From Candidatus Arcticimaribacter sp. (GTDB lineage Bacteria; Bacteroidota; Bacteroidia; Flavobacteriales; Flavobacteriaceae): DNA of 37,612 bases. Under the pieces are notes generated by a model. The model was not told the DNA's origin, searched no databases, and saw only the letters and a list, made by a program, of their open reading frames with translations. A program made the position numbers and the translations under genes. Shown here one piece after another: positions 23,623 through 32,041 of this stretch (its first letter is position 1; each line of letters begins with the position of its first letter). The stretch lies in NCBI GenBank assembly GCA_003023645.1, contig PXYQ01000004.1, positions 1 to 37,612 of the forward strand, in the 5' to 3' direction.

Positions 23623-24954
23623 ATGCGTAATTTTTTCATTTTCATACTATTTTGTTTTTGTGGCTGCGAAAGCGCAAGCTACCTTCCAGAAGATTTCTCT
23701 TCTTTTGAAGGAAAACTTTCTTGGGTAAAAACATTTGGAGGTTCAAACGAAGATATTGCTCATGCTGTCATTGAAACTGAAGATGGCGGTTTTGCTGTTT
23801 TTGGAAACACCAAAAGTGTTGATGGGGATGTCACAGATAAGACGATAGAAGAAAGTGATCTATGGCTTTTGAAGTTTAATGCAGAAGCCGAATTGGAGTG
23901 GACCAAAACCTATGGCGGTTCTGGAGATGATCGTGGTCATTCGTTGATTCAAATGAACGATGGTGGTTTTATGTTGTTGGGTTATAGCCAAAGCGCAGAT
24001 GGACTTGGCAGCAACAACGAAGGACAACACGACAACTGGGTTTTACGAGTAGATGCACAAGGAGCTTTTATGTGGGAACGGAGTTTTGGATACGGAGGGC
24101 ACGATCACGCATACAGTATTATAAAAACTGCTGATGGTGGTGCTTTATTCAATGGGTTCTTAGATGTAACAGCTTCAAATGGAGCTGGTAATTCTGTTGC
24201 AGACCGATCGGGGAGTCTTCATGGAGTGGGAGAGTTTTGGTGTCATAAAATCAATTCAGAAGGCGTAGTTGAATGGCGAAATTATTATGGTGGAACGAGT
24301 AACGATCGCTCCTATGATGCGACAGAATTAGCAAATGGCAACTTTGTTTTAGTCGGTACTTCAGAAAGTGTAGACGTAGACATTACAGACCCACAAGGGA
24401 GTTATGACGTTTGGGTTGTAACGATTGATGCAACTGGAAATTTACTTTGGGAAAAATCGTTAGGCGGGTCTGAAATCGATGGCGCCAATGCAGTTCTTCA
24501 AAACGCTGAAGGTAACATCGTAGTATTTGGAAATAGTTTCAGTTCCGATGGAGATAGAAGTTTCTCGAAAGGGAGTTCTGATTTTTGGATTGCAACCTTA
24601 AGTCCCTCTGGAGCGCTTTTGTCCGAAGACTCTTTTGGTGGCTCTTCTTTTGATTTAGGCCGCGGTCTAGCATCTGGATCAGACGGCGTTTTATGGCTTG
24701 CAGGATATTCTAGAAGTAACGATGGCGATGTGTCTTCGAATAAAGGAGATAATGATATGTTGATTTTGCGCCTGTCGCCAGACCATGTTGTACTGAACAG
24801 TCTTTCTTTAGGCGGTTCTGCGCTTGACCTAGCCCACGATGTTATTGAATTATCTTCAGGCAAAATTATCGTGATCGGCGAAACCGAAAGTACCGACGGA
24901 CCCTTTCAAGAGAACCGTGGGAACAAGGATATAGTGATTGCCCAATTCCATTAG
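23623..24954 (+). CDS. Repeat lipoprotein, predicted seven-bladed beta-propeller
   Basis: I do not recognise a named family for this 443-residue protein. It begins with a short hydrophobic signal and a plausible lipobox (FCGC, Cys15). The rest is seven tandem repeats of about 58 residues. Each is anchored by a W/L-x-K-S-x-GGS-x-x-D pattern at residues 39, 98, 156, 223, 281, 339 and 397, followed by DGG(F/A) and ending in S-x-DGDV and a D-x-W-hydrophobic strand. Seven repeats of this size predict a seven-bladed propeller. Asp/Asn-rich turns could bind Ca2+. It is cotranscribed with the choice-of-anchor-B lipoprotein, so the two may sit together on the outer membrane. Confidence 0.85.
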   Translation: MRNFFIFILFCFCGCESASYLPEDFSSFEGKLSWVKTFGGSNEDIAHAVIETEDGGFAVFGNTKSVDGDVTDKTIEESDLWLLKFNAEAELEWTKTYGGSGDDRGHSLIQMNDGGFMLLGYSQSADGLGSNNEGQHDNWVLRVDAQGAFMWERSFGYGGHDHAYSIIKTADGGALFNGFLDVTASNGAGNSVADRSGSLHGVGEFWCHKINSEGVVEWRNYYGGTSNDRSYDATELANGNFVLVGTSESVDVDITDPQGSYDVWVVTIDATGNLLWEKSLGGSEIDGANAVLQNAEGNIVVFGNSFSSDGDRSFSKGSSDFWIATLSPSGALLSEDSFGGSSFDLGRGLASGSDGVLWLAGYSRSNDGDVSSNKGDNDMLILRLSPDHVVLNSLSLGGSALDLAHDVIELSSGKIIVIGETESTDGPFQENRGNKDIVIAQFH

Positions 24955-25018
24955 TTTTTTATATTTTATCATAGGGTATATCTATTCTAGTTTGTAGGGC
25001 ATAATGCTTGAAATGTCC

Positions 25019-25026
25019 TATATTTG
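25019..25026 (+). promoter_or_regulatory. -7 box of the suf operon promoter
   Basis: TATATTTG exactly matches TAnnTTTG, 29 bp before sufA. A TTG lies 24 bp upstream (24992-24994), slightly farther than usual. I cannot pick out an IscR- or Fur-like palindrome by eye in the 101-bp gap. Confidence 0.55.
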
Positions 25027-25055
25027 TTCTTTATTTAGAAAAATTATAAATAACT

Positions 25056-25385
25056 ATGATTAAAGTCTCTGAAACTGCAAAACAAAAAGTATCTGTTTTA
25101 ATGCAAGAAGAAGGTTTCGATCCCATAAACGACTACGTTCGTGTAGGCGTAAAAAGTGGTGGTTGCTCTGGGCTTTCTTATGATTTGAATTTTGATAAAA
25201 AACAGCGTGATGAAGATCGTCTTTTCGAAGACAATAACGTCAAAATTGTTGTGGATAAAAAAAGCCTTTTGTATTTGCTGGGAACTACTCTCGAATACTC
25301 AGGCGGTTTAAATGGAAAAGGATTTGTATTCAATAATCCCAATGCAAATAGGACATGTGGATGTGGTGAGAGTTTTTCACTTTAA
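25056..25385 (+). CDS. sufA: A-type iron-sulfur carrier (SufA/IscA family)
   Basis: The 109-residue protein has the three conserved cysteines of A-type carriers: Cys37 in SGGCSGLSY and Cys101/Cys103 in the C-terminal TCGCGESF. It accepts a nascent Fe-S cluster from the SufBCD scaffold and delivers it to target proteins. It is the first gene of the suf operon, 12 bp before sufB. Function as SufA rather than IscA or ErpA is assigned by position. Confidence 0.93.
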   Translation: MIKVSETAKQKVSVLMQEEGFDPINDYVRVGVKSGGCSGLSYDLNFDKKQRDEDRLFEDNNVKIVVDKKSLLYLLGTTLEYSGGLNGKGFVFNNPNANRTCGCGESFSL

Positions 25386-25397
25386 AAGAAAAATGCG

Positions 25398-26843
25398 ATG
25401 GCATATACTGAAGAAGAATTAAAAAAAGAGTTAGAGACTAAAGAATACGAATACGGTTTTTATACAGACATCGATTCGGATACTTTTCCTATTGGATTAA
25501 ACGAAGATATCGTTCGTGCAATTTCAAAACGAAAAGAAGAACCCGAATGGATGACCGATTGGCGTTTAGATGCCTACCGTTCTTGGATAGAAATGAAGGA
25601 GCCAGACTGGCATAATGTAAAGTATAAAAAACCTGATTTTCAAGCCATTTCGTATTACTCAGCTCCAAGTAAAAAAGATAAATACGAAAGCTTAGATGAG
25701 GTTGATCCGGAATTACTGGACACCTTTAAAAAACTAGGGATTTCTTTAGACGAACAAAAAGTCCTTGCAGGAGTAGCAGTAGACATTGTTGTTGACTCCG
25801 TTTCTGTGGCAACAACCTTTCGTGATACGCTGGCCAAAAAAGGGATCATCTTTTGTTCAATTTCTGAAGCAATTAAAGAGCACCCGGATTTAGTCAGAAA
25901 ATATATTGGTTCCGTTATCCCTGTAAAAGACAACTTTTATGCAGCACTCAATTCAGCAGTTTTTTCTGATGGATCGTTTTGTTACATTCCCAAAGGTGTT
26001 CGATGCCCAATGGAATTATCAACGTACTTTAGAATCAATCAAGCCGGAACTGGCCAATTCGAAAGAACGCTAGTAATAGCAGACGAATCGAGTTATGTGA
26101 GTTACCTCGAAGGGTGTACAGCACCATCACGAGACGAAAATCAACTGCATGCAGCCGTAGTAGAATTAGTTGCTATGGATGAGGCTGAAATTAAATATTC
26201 AACCGTTCAAAACTGGTATCCAGGAAACAAAGAGGGTAAAGGTGGTGTATTCAACTTTGTAACCAAAAGAGGAATTTGCCATAACAGCGCTAAAATTTCT
26301 TGGACACAAGTAGAAACAGGTTCTGCTGTTACTTGGAAATATCCTTCCTGTATTTTAAAAGGAGATAATTCTATTGGAGAGTTTTACTCCATTGCAGTTA
26401 CCAATAACTTTCAGCAAGCCGATACGGGGACTAAAATGATCCACCTCGGAAAGAACACACGAAGTACGATCATCTCTAAAGGGATTTCTGCTGGACGCTC
26501 TCAAAACAGCTACCGTGGTTTAGTTCAAGTGCATCCGAATGCAACCAATGCTCGAAATTTTTCTCAATGTGATTCACTCCTTATGGGCGATCAATGTGGG
26601 GCGCATACCTTTCCTTATATCGAAGTTAAGAACAATTCAGCTCAAATAGAACACGAAGCCACAACGAGTAAAATTGGCGAAGACCAAATTTTCTATTGTA
26701 ACCAACGTGGAATTGATACAGAAAAAGCAATCGCACTTATTGTAAATGGATTTAGTAAAGAAGTTTTAAATAAACTTCCAATGGAGTTCGCCGTAGAGGC
26801 ACAAAAATTATTAGAAATTTCCCTCGAAGGTTCGGTGGGATAA
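25398..26843 (+). CDS. sufB: Fe-S cluster assembly scaffold SufB
   Basis: This 481-residue protein is full-length SufB, the scaffold subunit of SufBC2D on which Fe-S clusters form. The C-terminal beta-helix core carries SQCDSLLMG with Cys391 and [10 protein letters not shown] with Glu420. Their spacing of 29 residues equals that of the essential Cys405/Glu434 pair of E. coli SufB. The upstream segment with [20 protein letters not shown] is also diagnostic. It lies between sufA and sufC with short gaps. Confidence 0.97.
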   Translation: MAYTEEELKKELETKEYEYGFYTDIDSDTFPIGLNEDIVRAISKRKEEPEWMTDWRLDAYRSWIEMKEPDWHNVKYKKPDFQAISYYSAPSKKDKYESLDEVDPELLDTFKKLGISLDEQKVLAGVAVDIVVDSVSVATTFRDTLAKKGIIFCSISEAIKEHPDLVRKYIGSVIPVKDNFYAALNSAVFSDGSFCYIPKGVRCPMELSTYFRINQAGTGQFERTLVIADESSYVSYLEGCTAPSRDENQLHAAVVELVAMDEAEIKYSTVQNWYPGNKEGKGGVFNFVTKRGICHNSAKISWTQVETGSAVTWKYPSCILKGDNSIGEFYSIAVTNNFQQADTGTKMIHLGKNTRSTIISKGISAGRSQNSYRGLVQVHPNATNARNFSQCDSLLMGDQCGAHTFPYIEVKNNSAQIEHEATTSKIGEDQIFYCNQRGIDTEKAIALIVNGFSKEVLNKLPMEFAVEAQKLLEISLEGSVG

Positions 26844-26856
26844 GATTACATAAATT

Positions 26857-27606
26857 ATGTTAACAGTAAAAGATCTCCACGCAAGTGTAGAAGGAAAAGA
26901 AATTTTAAAAGGAATTAATCTTCAAGTAAATCCAGGAGAAGTTCATGCGATTATGGGTCCAAACGGATCAGGAAAAAGCACACTTGCTGCTGTAATTGCT
27001 GGAAACGAAGATTATGAAGTTAGTTCAGGCGAAATAACCCTCAACGGAGAAGAGTTGTCTGAAGCTGATGCGGAAGAACGCGCACACAAAGGAATCTTCC
27101 TTTCTTTTCAATATCCAATAGAAATTCCAGGTGTTACGGTTACCAATTTCATCAAAACTGCGATCAACGCAAATAGAAAAGCACAAGGTCTAGAGGATAT
27201 GCCTGCCAAAGACATGTTGAAGAACATTCGCGAAAAAGCAGCACTTCTAGAAATTGATTCTAAATTCTTATCACGTTCCCTAAACGAAGGTTTTTCGGGA
27301 GGAGAAAAGAAAAGAAATGAGATTTTTCAGATGGCAATGTTGGAGCCTAAATTGGCCATCTTAGATGAAACCGATTCTGGTTTGGATATCGATGCACTTA
27401 AGATTGTTGCCAATGGTGTTAACAAATTAAAAAGTAAAGACAATGCAGTGGTCGTGATTACACATTACCAACGCTTGTTAGATTATATCGTTCCCGATTT
27501 CGTTCACGTACTTTATAATGGTAAAATTGTAAAGTCAGGCACCAAAGAATTGGCGCACGAATTGGAAGCAAAAGGATATGATTGGATTAAACAACTAGTG
27601 GACTAA
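26857..27606 (+). CDS. sufC: Fe-S cluster assembly ATPase SufC
   Basis: The 249-residue ABC-type ATPase has Walker A GPNGSGKS (34-41), the signature FSGGEKKRNEI and Walker B LAILDETDSGLD. As in other SufC proteins, the signature carries EKKR rather than the LSGGQ of transporters. It drives conformational change in SufB-SufD during cluster assembly and is not a membrane transporter component. It is 13 bp after sufB and 2 bp before sufD. Confidence 0.97.
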   Translation: MLTVKDLHASVEGKEILKGINLQVNPGEVHAIMGPNGSGKSTLAAVIAGNEDYEVSSGEITLNGEELSEADAEERAHKGIFLSFQYPIEIPGVTVTNFIKTAINANRKAQGLEDMPAKDMLKNIREKAALLEIDSKFLSRSLNEGFSGGEKKRNEIFQMAMLEPKLAILDETDSGLDIDALKIVANGVNKLKSKDNAVVVITHYQRLLDYIVPDFVHVLYNGKIVKSGTKELAHELEAKGYDWIKQLVD

Positions 27607-27608
27607 CT

Positions 27609-28925
27609 ATGGATTTAAAAGAAAAATTAATATCCTCTTTTATGGCATTCGAAGAACAGTTGGATCTGTCTTCTACTGTCCATGAAATCCGCACGAATAG
27701 TTTGAAGCAATTCGAAGCATTAGGTTTCCCTACCAAAAAAGATGAGGCTTGGAAGTATACTTCCTTAGCAAAGCTGTTGAAAAACGATTACTCAATTTTC
27801 CCTAAAAAAGAAACAACAACAGAGCTCAAAGATGTAAAGAAGTATTTTTTATATGACATTGACACCTACAAGGTCGTTTTTATTGATGGAATTTACAGCC
27901 CGTTTTTATCGGACACTACCCACGACGGGATCGACGTTTGTTTGCTTTCTGCAGCGCTTACTAAAGATAAGTATAAAGGAACTATTGAAACCTATTTCAA
28001 TACCATAGCCAAAAAAGACGATAGCCTTACCGCATTGAATACTGCTTTCACTAAAGAAGGTGCTTATATCTACATTCCAAAATCGGTTGTTGCAGAAAAA
28101 CCCATACAAATCCTTCACTTTTCTACAAGTGAACAAGGGCCCATGCTATTACAGCCAAGAAACTTAATTGTAGCGGAAGAAAACGCACAAGTTCAGATTT
28201 TTGAGCGTCATCAGAGTTTAGTGCCGCATCAGGTATTGACGAACGCTGTGACCGAAATTTTTGCAGCTGAAAACGCAATAGTAGATTACTACAAAGTACA
28301 GAATGATTTAGATGAAGCCTCTCTTATTGACAACACCTATGTTGCTCAAAAAGGTAAAAGTCATGTAAGTGTGCATACATTCTCTTTTGGAGGACAACTG
28401 ATACGAAACAACTTGAACTTTTATCAAAAAGGAGAGTATATCGATTCTACCATGAAAGGGATCACCATCATTGGTGATAGACAACATGTAGATCATTACA
28501 CCCTAGTTGACCATGCGCAGCCTAACTGTGAAAGTCACCAAGATTATAAAGGTATTTATGCCGACAAATCGGTGGGTGTTTTTAATGGTAAAATCTATGT
28601 AAATCAGATTGCTCAGAAAACCAATGCCTTCCAAAAGAACAACAACATCTTGTTGGACAATACTGCAACCATCAATACCAAACCTCAGTTAGAGATTTTT
28701 GCTGATGATGTTAAATGTTCTCACGGTTGTACTATTGGACAGCTCGATGAAGATGCATTGTTTTATTTACGCTCAAGAGGAATACCCAAAAGAGAAGCTA
28801 AAGGATTACTTACTTACGCGTTTGCAAACAATGTTTTGGAAAGTGTAAAAATCCCTGCATTGAAACTACGAATTAACAAGCTGATTGCCGATAAATTGGG
28901 CGTTAGCATAGGACACGACTTATAA
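27609..28925 (+). CDS. sufD: Fe-S cluster assembly protein SufD
   Basis: The 438-residue SufB paralogue is recognised by KKDEAWKYTSL near the N-terminus, the beta-helix core, and DVKCSHGCTIGQLDEDALFYLRSRGI. Cys370 and His372 there match the Cys358/His360 pair implicated in cluster and iron handling in E. coli SufD. It forms the SufBC2D scaffold with its neighbours. The gene starts 2 bp after sufC and ends 3 bp before sufS. Confidence 0.96.
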   Translation: MDLKEKLISSFMAFEEQLDLSSTVHEIRTNSLKQFEALGFPTKKDEAWKYTSLAKLLKNDYSIFPKKETTTELKDVKKYFLYDIDTYKVVFIDGIYSPFLSDTTHDGIDVCLLSAALTKDKYKGTIETYFNTIAKKDDSLTALNTAFTKEGAYIYIPKSVVAEKPIQILHFSTSEQGPMLLQPRNLIVAEENAQVQIFERHQSLVPHQVLTNAVTEIFAAENAIVDYYKVQNDLDEASLIDNTYVAQKGKSHVSVHTFSFGGQLIRNNLNFYQKGEYIDSTMKGITIIGDRQHVDHYTLVDHAQPNCESHQDYKGIYADKSVGVFNGKIYVNQIAQKTNAFQKNNNILLDNTATINTKPQLEIFADDVKCSHGCTIGQLDEDALFYLRSRGIPKREAKGLLTYAFANNVLESVKIPALKLRINKLIADKLGVSIGHDL

Positions 28926-28928
28926 AGA

Positions 28929-30143
28929 ATGTTTGACGTAAACAACATACGAAAAGATTTCCCAATACTGGAGCGAACCGTAAATGGTCAGCCCCTGGTA
29001 TATTTTGATAATGCAGCAACTTCACAAACACCAAATCAGGTGATCGATGTAATTGCTGACTATTATCGGAATTACAATTCCAATATCCATCGTGGAGTTC
29101 ATACGCTAAGTCAAGAAGCTACGGACGCTTATGAAGGTGCAAGAAAAACGGTTCAAAACCATTTTAATGCAGCTCATCCTCACGAAATCATCATGACTTC
29201 TGGGACAACGCATAGCATCAATATCATTGCGTCGGGTTACACTCAAATCCTTCGAGAAGGAGATGAACTGATTCTTTCGGCCATGGAACATCACTCCAAC
29301 ATTGTGCCTTGGCAAATGTTGTGTGAACGTACTGGGGCTGTACTAAAAGTAATTCCCATGAACCAAACTGGTGTTTTGGAAATGGATGTTTATAAGACTT
29401 TACTTTCAGAAAAAACCAAACTGGTTTTTGTAAATCATGTTTCCAATGCTTTAGGAACTGTAAACCCTATAGATGAAATCATTAAAGAAGCCCATGCCAT
29501 TGGAGCAAAAGTACTCCTCGATGGCGCACAGGCTGCACCTCATATCAAGGCTGATGTACAGGCTTTAGATGTTGATTTTTATGTTACTTCTGCTCACAAA
29601 TTATGTGGACCAACTGGCGTTGGAATGTTGTACGGAAAAGAATCTTTATTGAATATGCTTCCTCCTTATCAGGGTGGAGGAGAAATGATCGCTGAGGTGC
29701 GTTTCGAAAAAACTACCTATGCCGATTTACCACATAAATTTGAAGCAGGAACTCCAAATATTGCTGGAGGAATTGCTTTCGGAGCTGCCCTTGATTATAT
29801 GAATGGGATTGGTTTTGACACCATTGCTGCTTACGAACATGAATTGTTGGACTATGCAACAGAACAACTGAAAGCGATTGAAGGAGTTCGTATTTACGGA
29901 GAAGCACCACAGAAAACTGCAGTAGTTTCGTTTAATGTAAATGAAATTCACCCCTACGATATTGGTAGTATTCTAGATAAATTGGGAATAGCCGTTCGTA
30001 CAGGGCATCATTGTGCACAACCCATTATGGATTTTTATAAAATCCCAGGAACTGTTCGCGCATCGTTTTCTTTTTATAATACCAAAGAAGAAATTGACAT
30101 GATGATTAAAGCACTGAAACGTGCAATTCAAATGTTGGAATAA
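28929..30143 (+). CDS. sufS: Cysteine desulfurase SufS
   Basis: The 404-residue PLP enzyme removes sulfur from L-cysteine as a persulfide. Lys224 in TSAHKLCGPTG is the PLP lysine, and Cys362 in RTGHHCAQP is the persulfide-forming residue. The short loop around this Cys places it in the group II (SufS) type, which depends on a sulfur acceptor such as SufE, encoded 21 bp downstream. Length is as expected. Confidence 0.97.
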   Translation: MFDVNNIRKDFPILERTVNGQPLVYFDNAATSQTPNQVIDVIADYYRNYNSNIHRGVHTLSQEATDAYEGARKTVQNHFNAAHPHEIIMTSGTTHSINIIASGYTQILREGDELILSAMEHHSNIVPWQMLCERTGAVLKVIPMNQTGVLEMDVYKTLLSEKTKLVFVNHVSNALGTVNPIDEIIKEAHAIGAKVLLDGAQAAPHIKADVQALDVDFYVTSAHKLCGPTGVGMLYGKESLLNMLPPYQGGGEMIAEVRFEKTTYADLPHKFEAGTPNIAGGIAFGAALDYMNGIGFDTIAAYEHELLDYATEQLKAIEGVRIYGEAPQKTAVVSFNVNEIHPYDIGSILDKLGIAVRTGHHCAQPIMDFYKIPGTVRASFSFYNTKEEIDMMIKALKRAIQMLE

Positions 30144-30164
30144 ATAGCATTACCTTAGCGAATT

Positions 30165-30587
30165 ATGAGCATACAAGAGATACAAGAAGAGATTATAGAA
30201 GAGTTTGCGATGTTCGAAGACTGGATGCAGCGATACGAATACATGATCGATTTAGGGAAAACACTTCCTTTGATTGCAGCCGAATTCAAAACCGATGACA
30301 ACATCATCAAAGGCTGTCAAAGTAAAGTTTGGGTTCACGCTGAACTCAAAGACAGTCAACTCGAATTTACAGCCGACAGTGATGCAATCATTACTAAAGG
30401 TATTATTGCTATTTTGATTCGGGTATTTTCGAATCAACACCCTAAAGATATCTTAGCTTCCGACACGAGTTTTATCGATCAAATCGGGCTTAAAGAACAT
30501 TTATCACCGACACGAGCCAATGGTTTGGTTTCGATGATTAAACAAATTAAAATGTACGCCATAGCGTTCCAAACACAACTTAGTTAA
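30165..30587 (+). CDS. sufE: SufE sulfur acceptor
   Basis: The 140-residue protein has Cys51 in DDNIIKGCQSKVWV, the residue that receives persulfide sulfur from SufS and passes it to SufB. The position is identical to that of E. coli SufE. The N-terminal helix with FAMFEDWMQRYEYMIDLGK is typical. It follows sufS and precedes the DUF59 gene by 2 bp. Confidence 0.96.
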   Translation: MSIQEIQEEIIEEFAMFEDWMQRYEYMIDLGKTLPLIAAEFKTDDNIIKGCQSKVWVHAELKDSQLEFTADSDAIITKGIIAILIRVFSNQHPKDILASDTSFIDQIGLKEHLSPTRANGLVSMIKQIKMYAIAFQTQLS

Positions 30588-30589
30588 TT

Positions 30590-30916
30590 ATGTCAGAAAA
30601 CACCTTAGATACCCAAGAGTTAGGAGAAAAAGTGGTCAATGTACTCAAAACTATTTTCGATCCTGAGATACCCGTTGATATTTACGAACTGGGACTGATA
30701 TACGACGTTTTTGTAAACGAAGATCGAGATGTTAAAATTTTAATGACCCTAACGACTCCAAATTGTCCAGTAGCAGAAACACTTCCAGTTGAGGTAGAAG
30801 AAAAAGTGAAATCGCTCGACGAAGTAAATGATGCCGAGGTTGAAATCACTTTTGATCCTCCATGGACTCAAGATTTAATGAGTGAAGAAGCCAAATTGGA
30901 ACTCGGATTTTTATAA
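30590..30916 (+). CDS. DUF59/MIP18 family Fe-S maturation protein (SufT-like)
   Basis: The 108-residue protein matches the DUF59 (MIP18) family: VVNVLKTIFDPEIPVDIYELGLIYDV near residues 16-41, then MTLTTPNCPVAETLP with a conserved Cys59, and ITFDPPWTQDLMSEEAKLELG at the C-terminus. Members such as SufT act in Fe-S protein maturation. Being locked between sufE and DUF2480 by gaps of 2 and 6 bp supports that role here. Confidence 0.92.
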   Translation: MSENTLDTQELGEKVVNVLKTIFDPEIPVDIYELGLIYDVFVNEDRDVKILMTLTTPNCPVAETLPVEVEEKVKSLDEVNDAEVEITFDPPWTQDLMSEEAKLELGFL

Positions 30917-30922
30917 AAAATC

Positions 30923-31426
30923 ATGGGAGATGAAATCGTAAATAAAGTCGCACAGAGTGTTCTGATTACCTTTGATCTAGAAGACCTCTATGTGCACGGA
31001 GTTCGGACCCAAATTGACTTGAGTCAATGGTTGGAACAAGGTTTTATTTTACGAGAAAAAGAATTTAGAGCAGTAATTACAACCCACGATTGGTCTATGT
31101 ACCAAGAACATTATGTCGCACTGTCTTGCTCAACAGATGCCATTCTTCCCGCCTGGGCAAGCCTTTTGATTACGGCTCAACTCAACCGTGTTGCAAATCA
31201 AATTGTTTGGGGTTCCCTTCAAGATCTAGAACATCAATTATTTCTTCAAGCTATTGATCAATTGGATTTAACTTCTTTCGAAGGTAAGCCCGTAATTGTA
31301 AAAGGTTGCTCTGAAAAAGAAATCCCTGAAAGCGCCTTTGTATACCTCATTCAAAAACTACAACCTGTAGTTAAAAGTCTTTTTTACGGAGAAGCTTGTT
31401 CCTCAGTTCCCCTTTATAAGAGGTAA
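30923..31426 (+). CDS. DUF2480 family protein, last gene of the suf operon
   Basis: I recognise this 167-residue protein as DUF2480, a Bacteroidota family with no established function. It is soluble with no signal peptide. Candidate ligand residues are His55-Asp56, His63, Cys69 (VALSCSTDAILPAWA), Cys129 (VKGCSEKEIPESA) and Cys159 near the C-terminal SSVPLYKR. The gene starts 6 bp after the DUF59 gene, so it is cotranscribed with the SUF system. A role in Fe-S assembly, cluster transfer or metal handling is a reasonable inference from context but is untested. Confidence 0.85.
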   Translation: MGDEIVNKVAQSVLITFDLEDLYVHGVRTQIDLSQWLEQGFILREKEFRAVITTHDWSMYQEHYVALSCSTDAILPAWASLLITAQLNRVANQIVWGSLQDLEHQLFLQAIDQLDLTSFEGKPVIVKGCSEKEIPESAFVYLIQKLQPVVKSLFYGEACSSVPLYKR

Positions 31427-31446
31427 CTTATAATGTGTAACACATT
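31414..31446. repeat. Two overlapping palindromes at the end of the suf operon
   Basis: TTATAAG-AGGTAA-CTTATAA (31414-31433) has 7-bp perfect arms and spans the DUF2480 stop codon (31424-31426). AATGTGT-A-ACACATT (31432-31446) follows at once, with 7-bp arms around a single base. Neither is followed by a T-run, so they are poor intrinsic terminators. They could be an mRNA 3'-end stabiliser or binding sites for a regulator of the next gene. Confidence 0.4.
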
Positions 31447-31457
31447 CACTTTGTTTA

Positions 31458-31487
31458 AGATACATTTAGAAAACCTAAATTATATCT
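31458..31487 (+). promoter_or_regulatory. Hairpin abutting a lipoprotein start codon
   Basis: AGATA-c-ATTTAG-aaaac-CTAAAT-ta-TATCT can form an 11-bp interrupted stem that ends one base before the ATG at 31489. It includes TACATTTA (31461-31468), one base off the -7 consensus. If transcribed, the stem would hide the ribosome landing region; alternatively it is a promoter with dyad symmetry. Confidence 0.35.
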
Positions 31488-31488
31488 T

Positions 31489-31998
31489 ATGCGCTACGTA
31501 TTGCTATGTTTGTTTTTTGTTTTTTTGAGTTGTAAAAAAGACGTAAACCCTCCAGTTGTAGAAACATCGTTCAGTTTTATTGGAAGCTGGGATTATAGTC
31601 AAAAAATTTATCGTTTTGCAGATACACCTTTTATGCAAGTTAGTAATGGTTTAGAGTGTAATGGAGAAACGAATTTTACTTTCCGTACCGACGAATTTGA
31701 GATCACTATTGCCGAAGGAGTTGCTTGCGAAGAAAAATTCTTTTATGTTTTAGCTTACGATTTAATAAAACAAAATGACAGTACCCACGTGCTAACATCG
31801 GATCGATTAATTAGAACCAATTACAATCCAACTGAGCAGCCAAATTTTAGTGATATCCCTCTAATTGATAATGAAGTTGAATTGGTTATACGCTCCGAAA
31901 ATGAGTTCATTACCCATTTGAATTTACCCGATGAGCCTCTTTTTGAAGGTAGAACCTATGAGTCTTCCTATATTCGATATCAACGAATTCAAAACTAA
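31489..31998 (+). CDS. Small secreted lipoprotein, function unknown
   Basis: This 169-residue protein has a clear lipoprotein signal: MRYVLLCLFFVFLSC, with Cys15 as the lipidated residue. The mature part begins with a short KKDVNPP linker and contains GSWDYSQKIYRF, FTFRTDEFEITI and alternating strands ending YIRYQRIQN. This resembles lipocalin-like lipoproteins common in Bacteroidota, but I cannot name the family. It follows the suf operon by 62 bp, with inverted repeats between, and is probably transcribed separately. Confidence 0.8.
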   Translation: MRYVLLCLFFVFLSCKKDVNPPVVETSFSFIGSWDYSQKIYRFADTPFMQVSNGLECNGETNFTFRTDEFEITIAEGVACEEKFFYVLAYDLIKQNDSTHVLTSDRLIRTNYNPTEQPNFSDIPLIDNEVELVIRSENEFITHLNLPDEPLFEGRTYESSYIRYQRIQN

Positions 31999-32016
31999 AG
32001 AAGCTTAAAGTTTTAG

Positions 32017-32024
32017 TATCTTGG
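32017..32024 (+). promoter_or_regulatory. Possible -7 box of the glycosyltransferase gene
   Basis: TATCTTGG matches TAnnTTTG except at one position and lies 17 bp before the TTG start codon of the glycosyltransferase. No -33 TTG is found at normal spacing. Confidence 0.35.
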
Positions 32025-32041
32025 TGCTAGAATAAAAGCAT

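Noticed and set aside
25398-31426. A laterally acquired SUF island
   Set aside because: Codon style and promoter type match the neighbours, there are no mobility genes, and the gene order is what I expect for flavobacteria.
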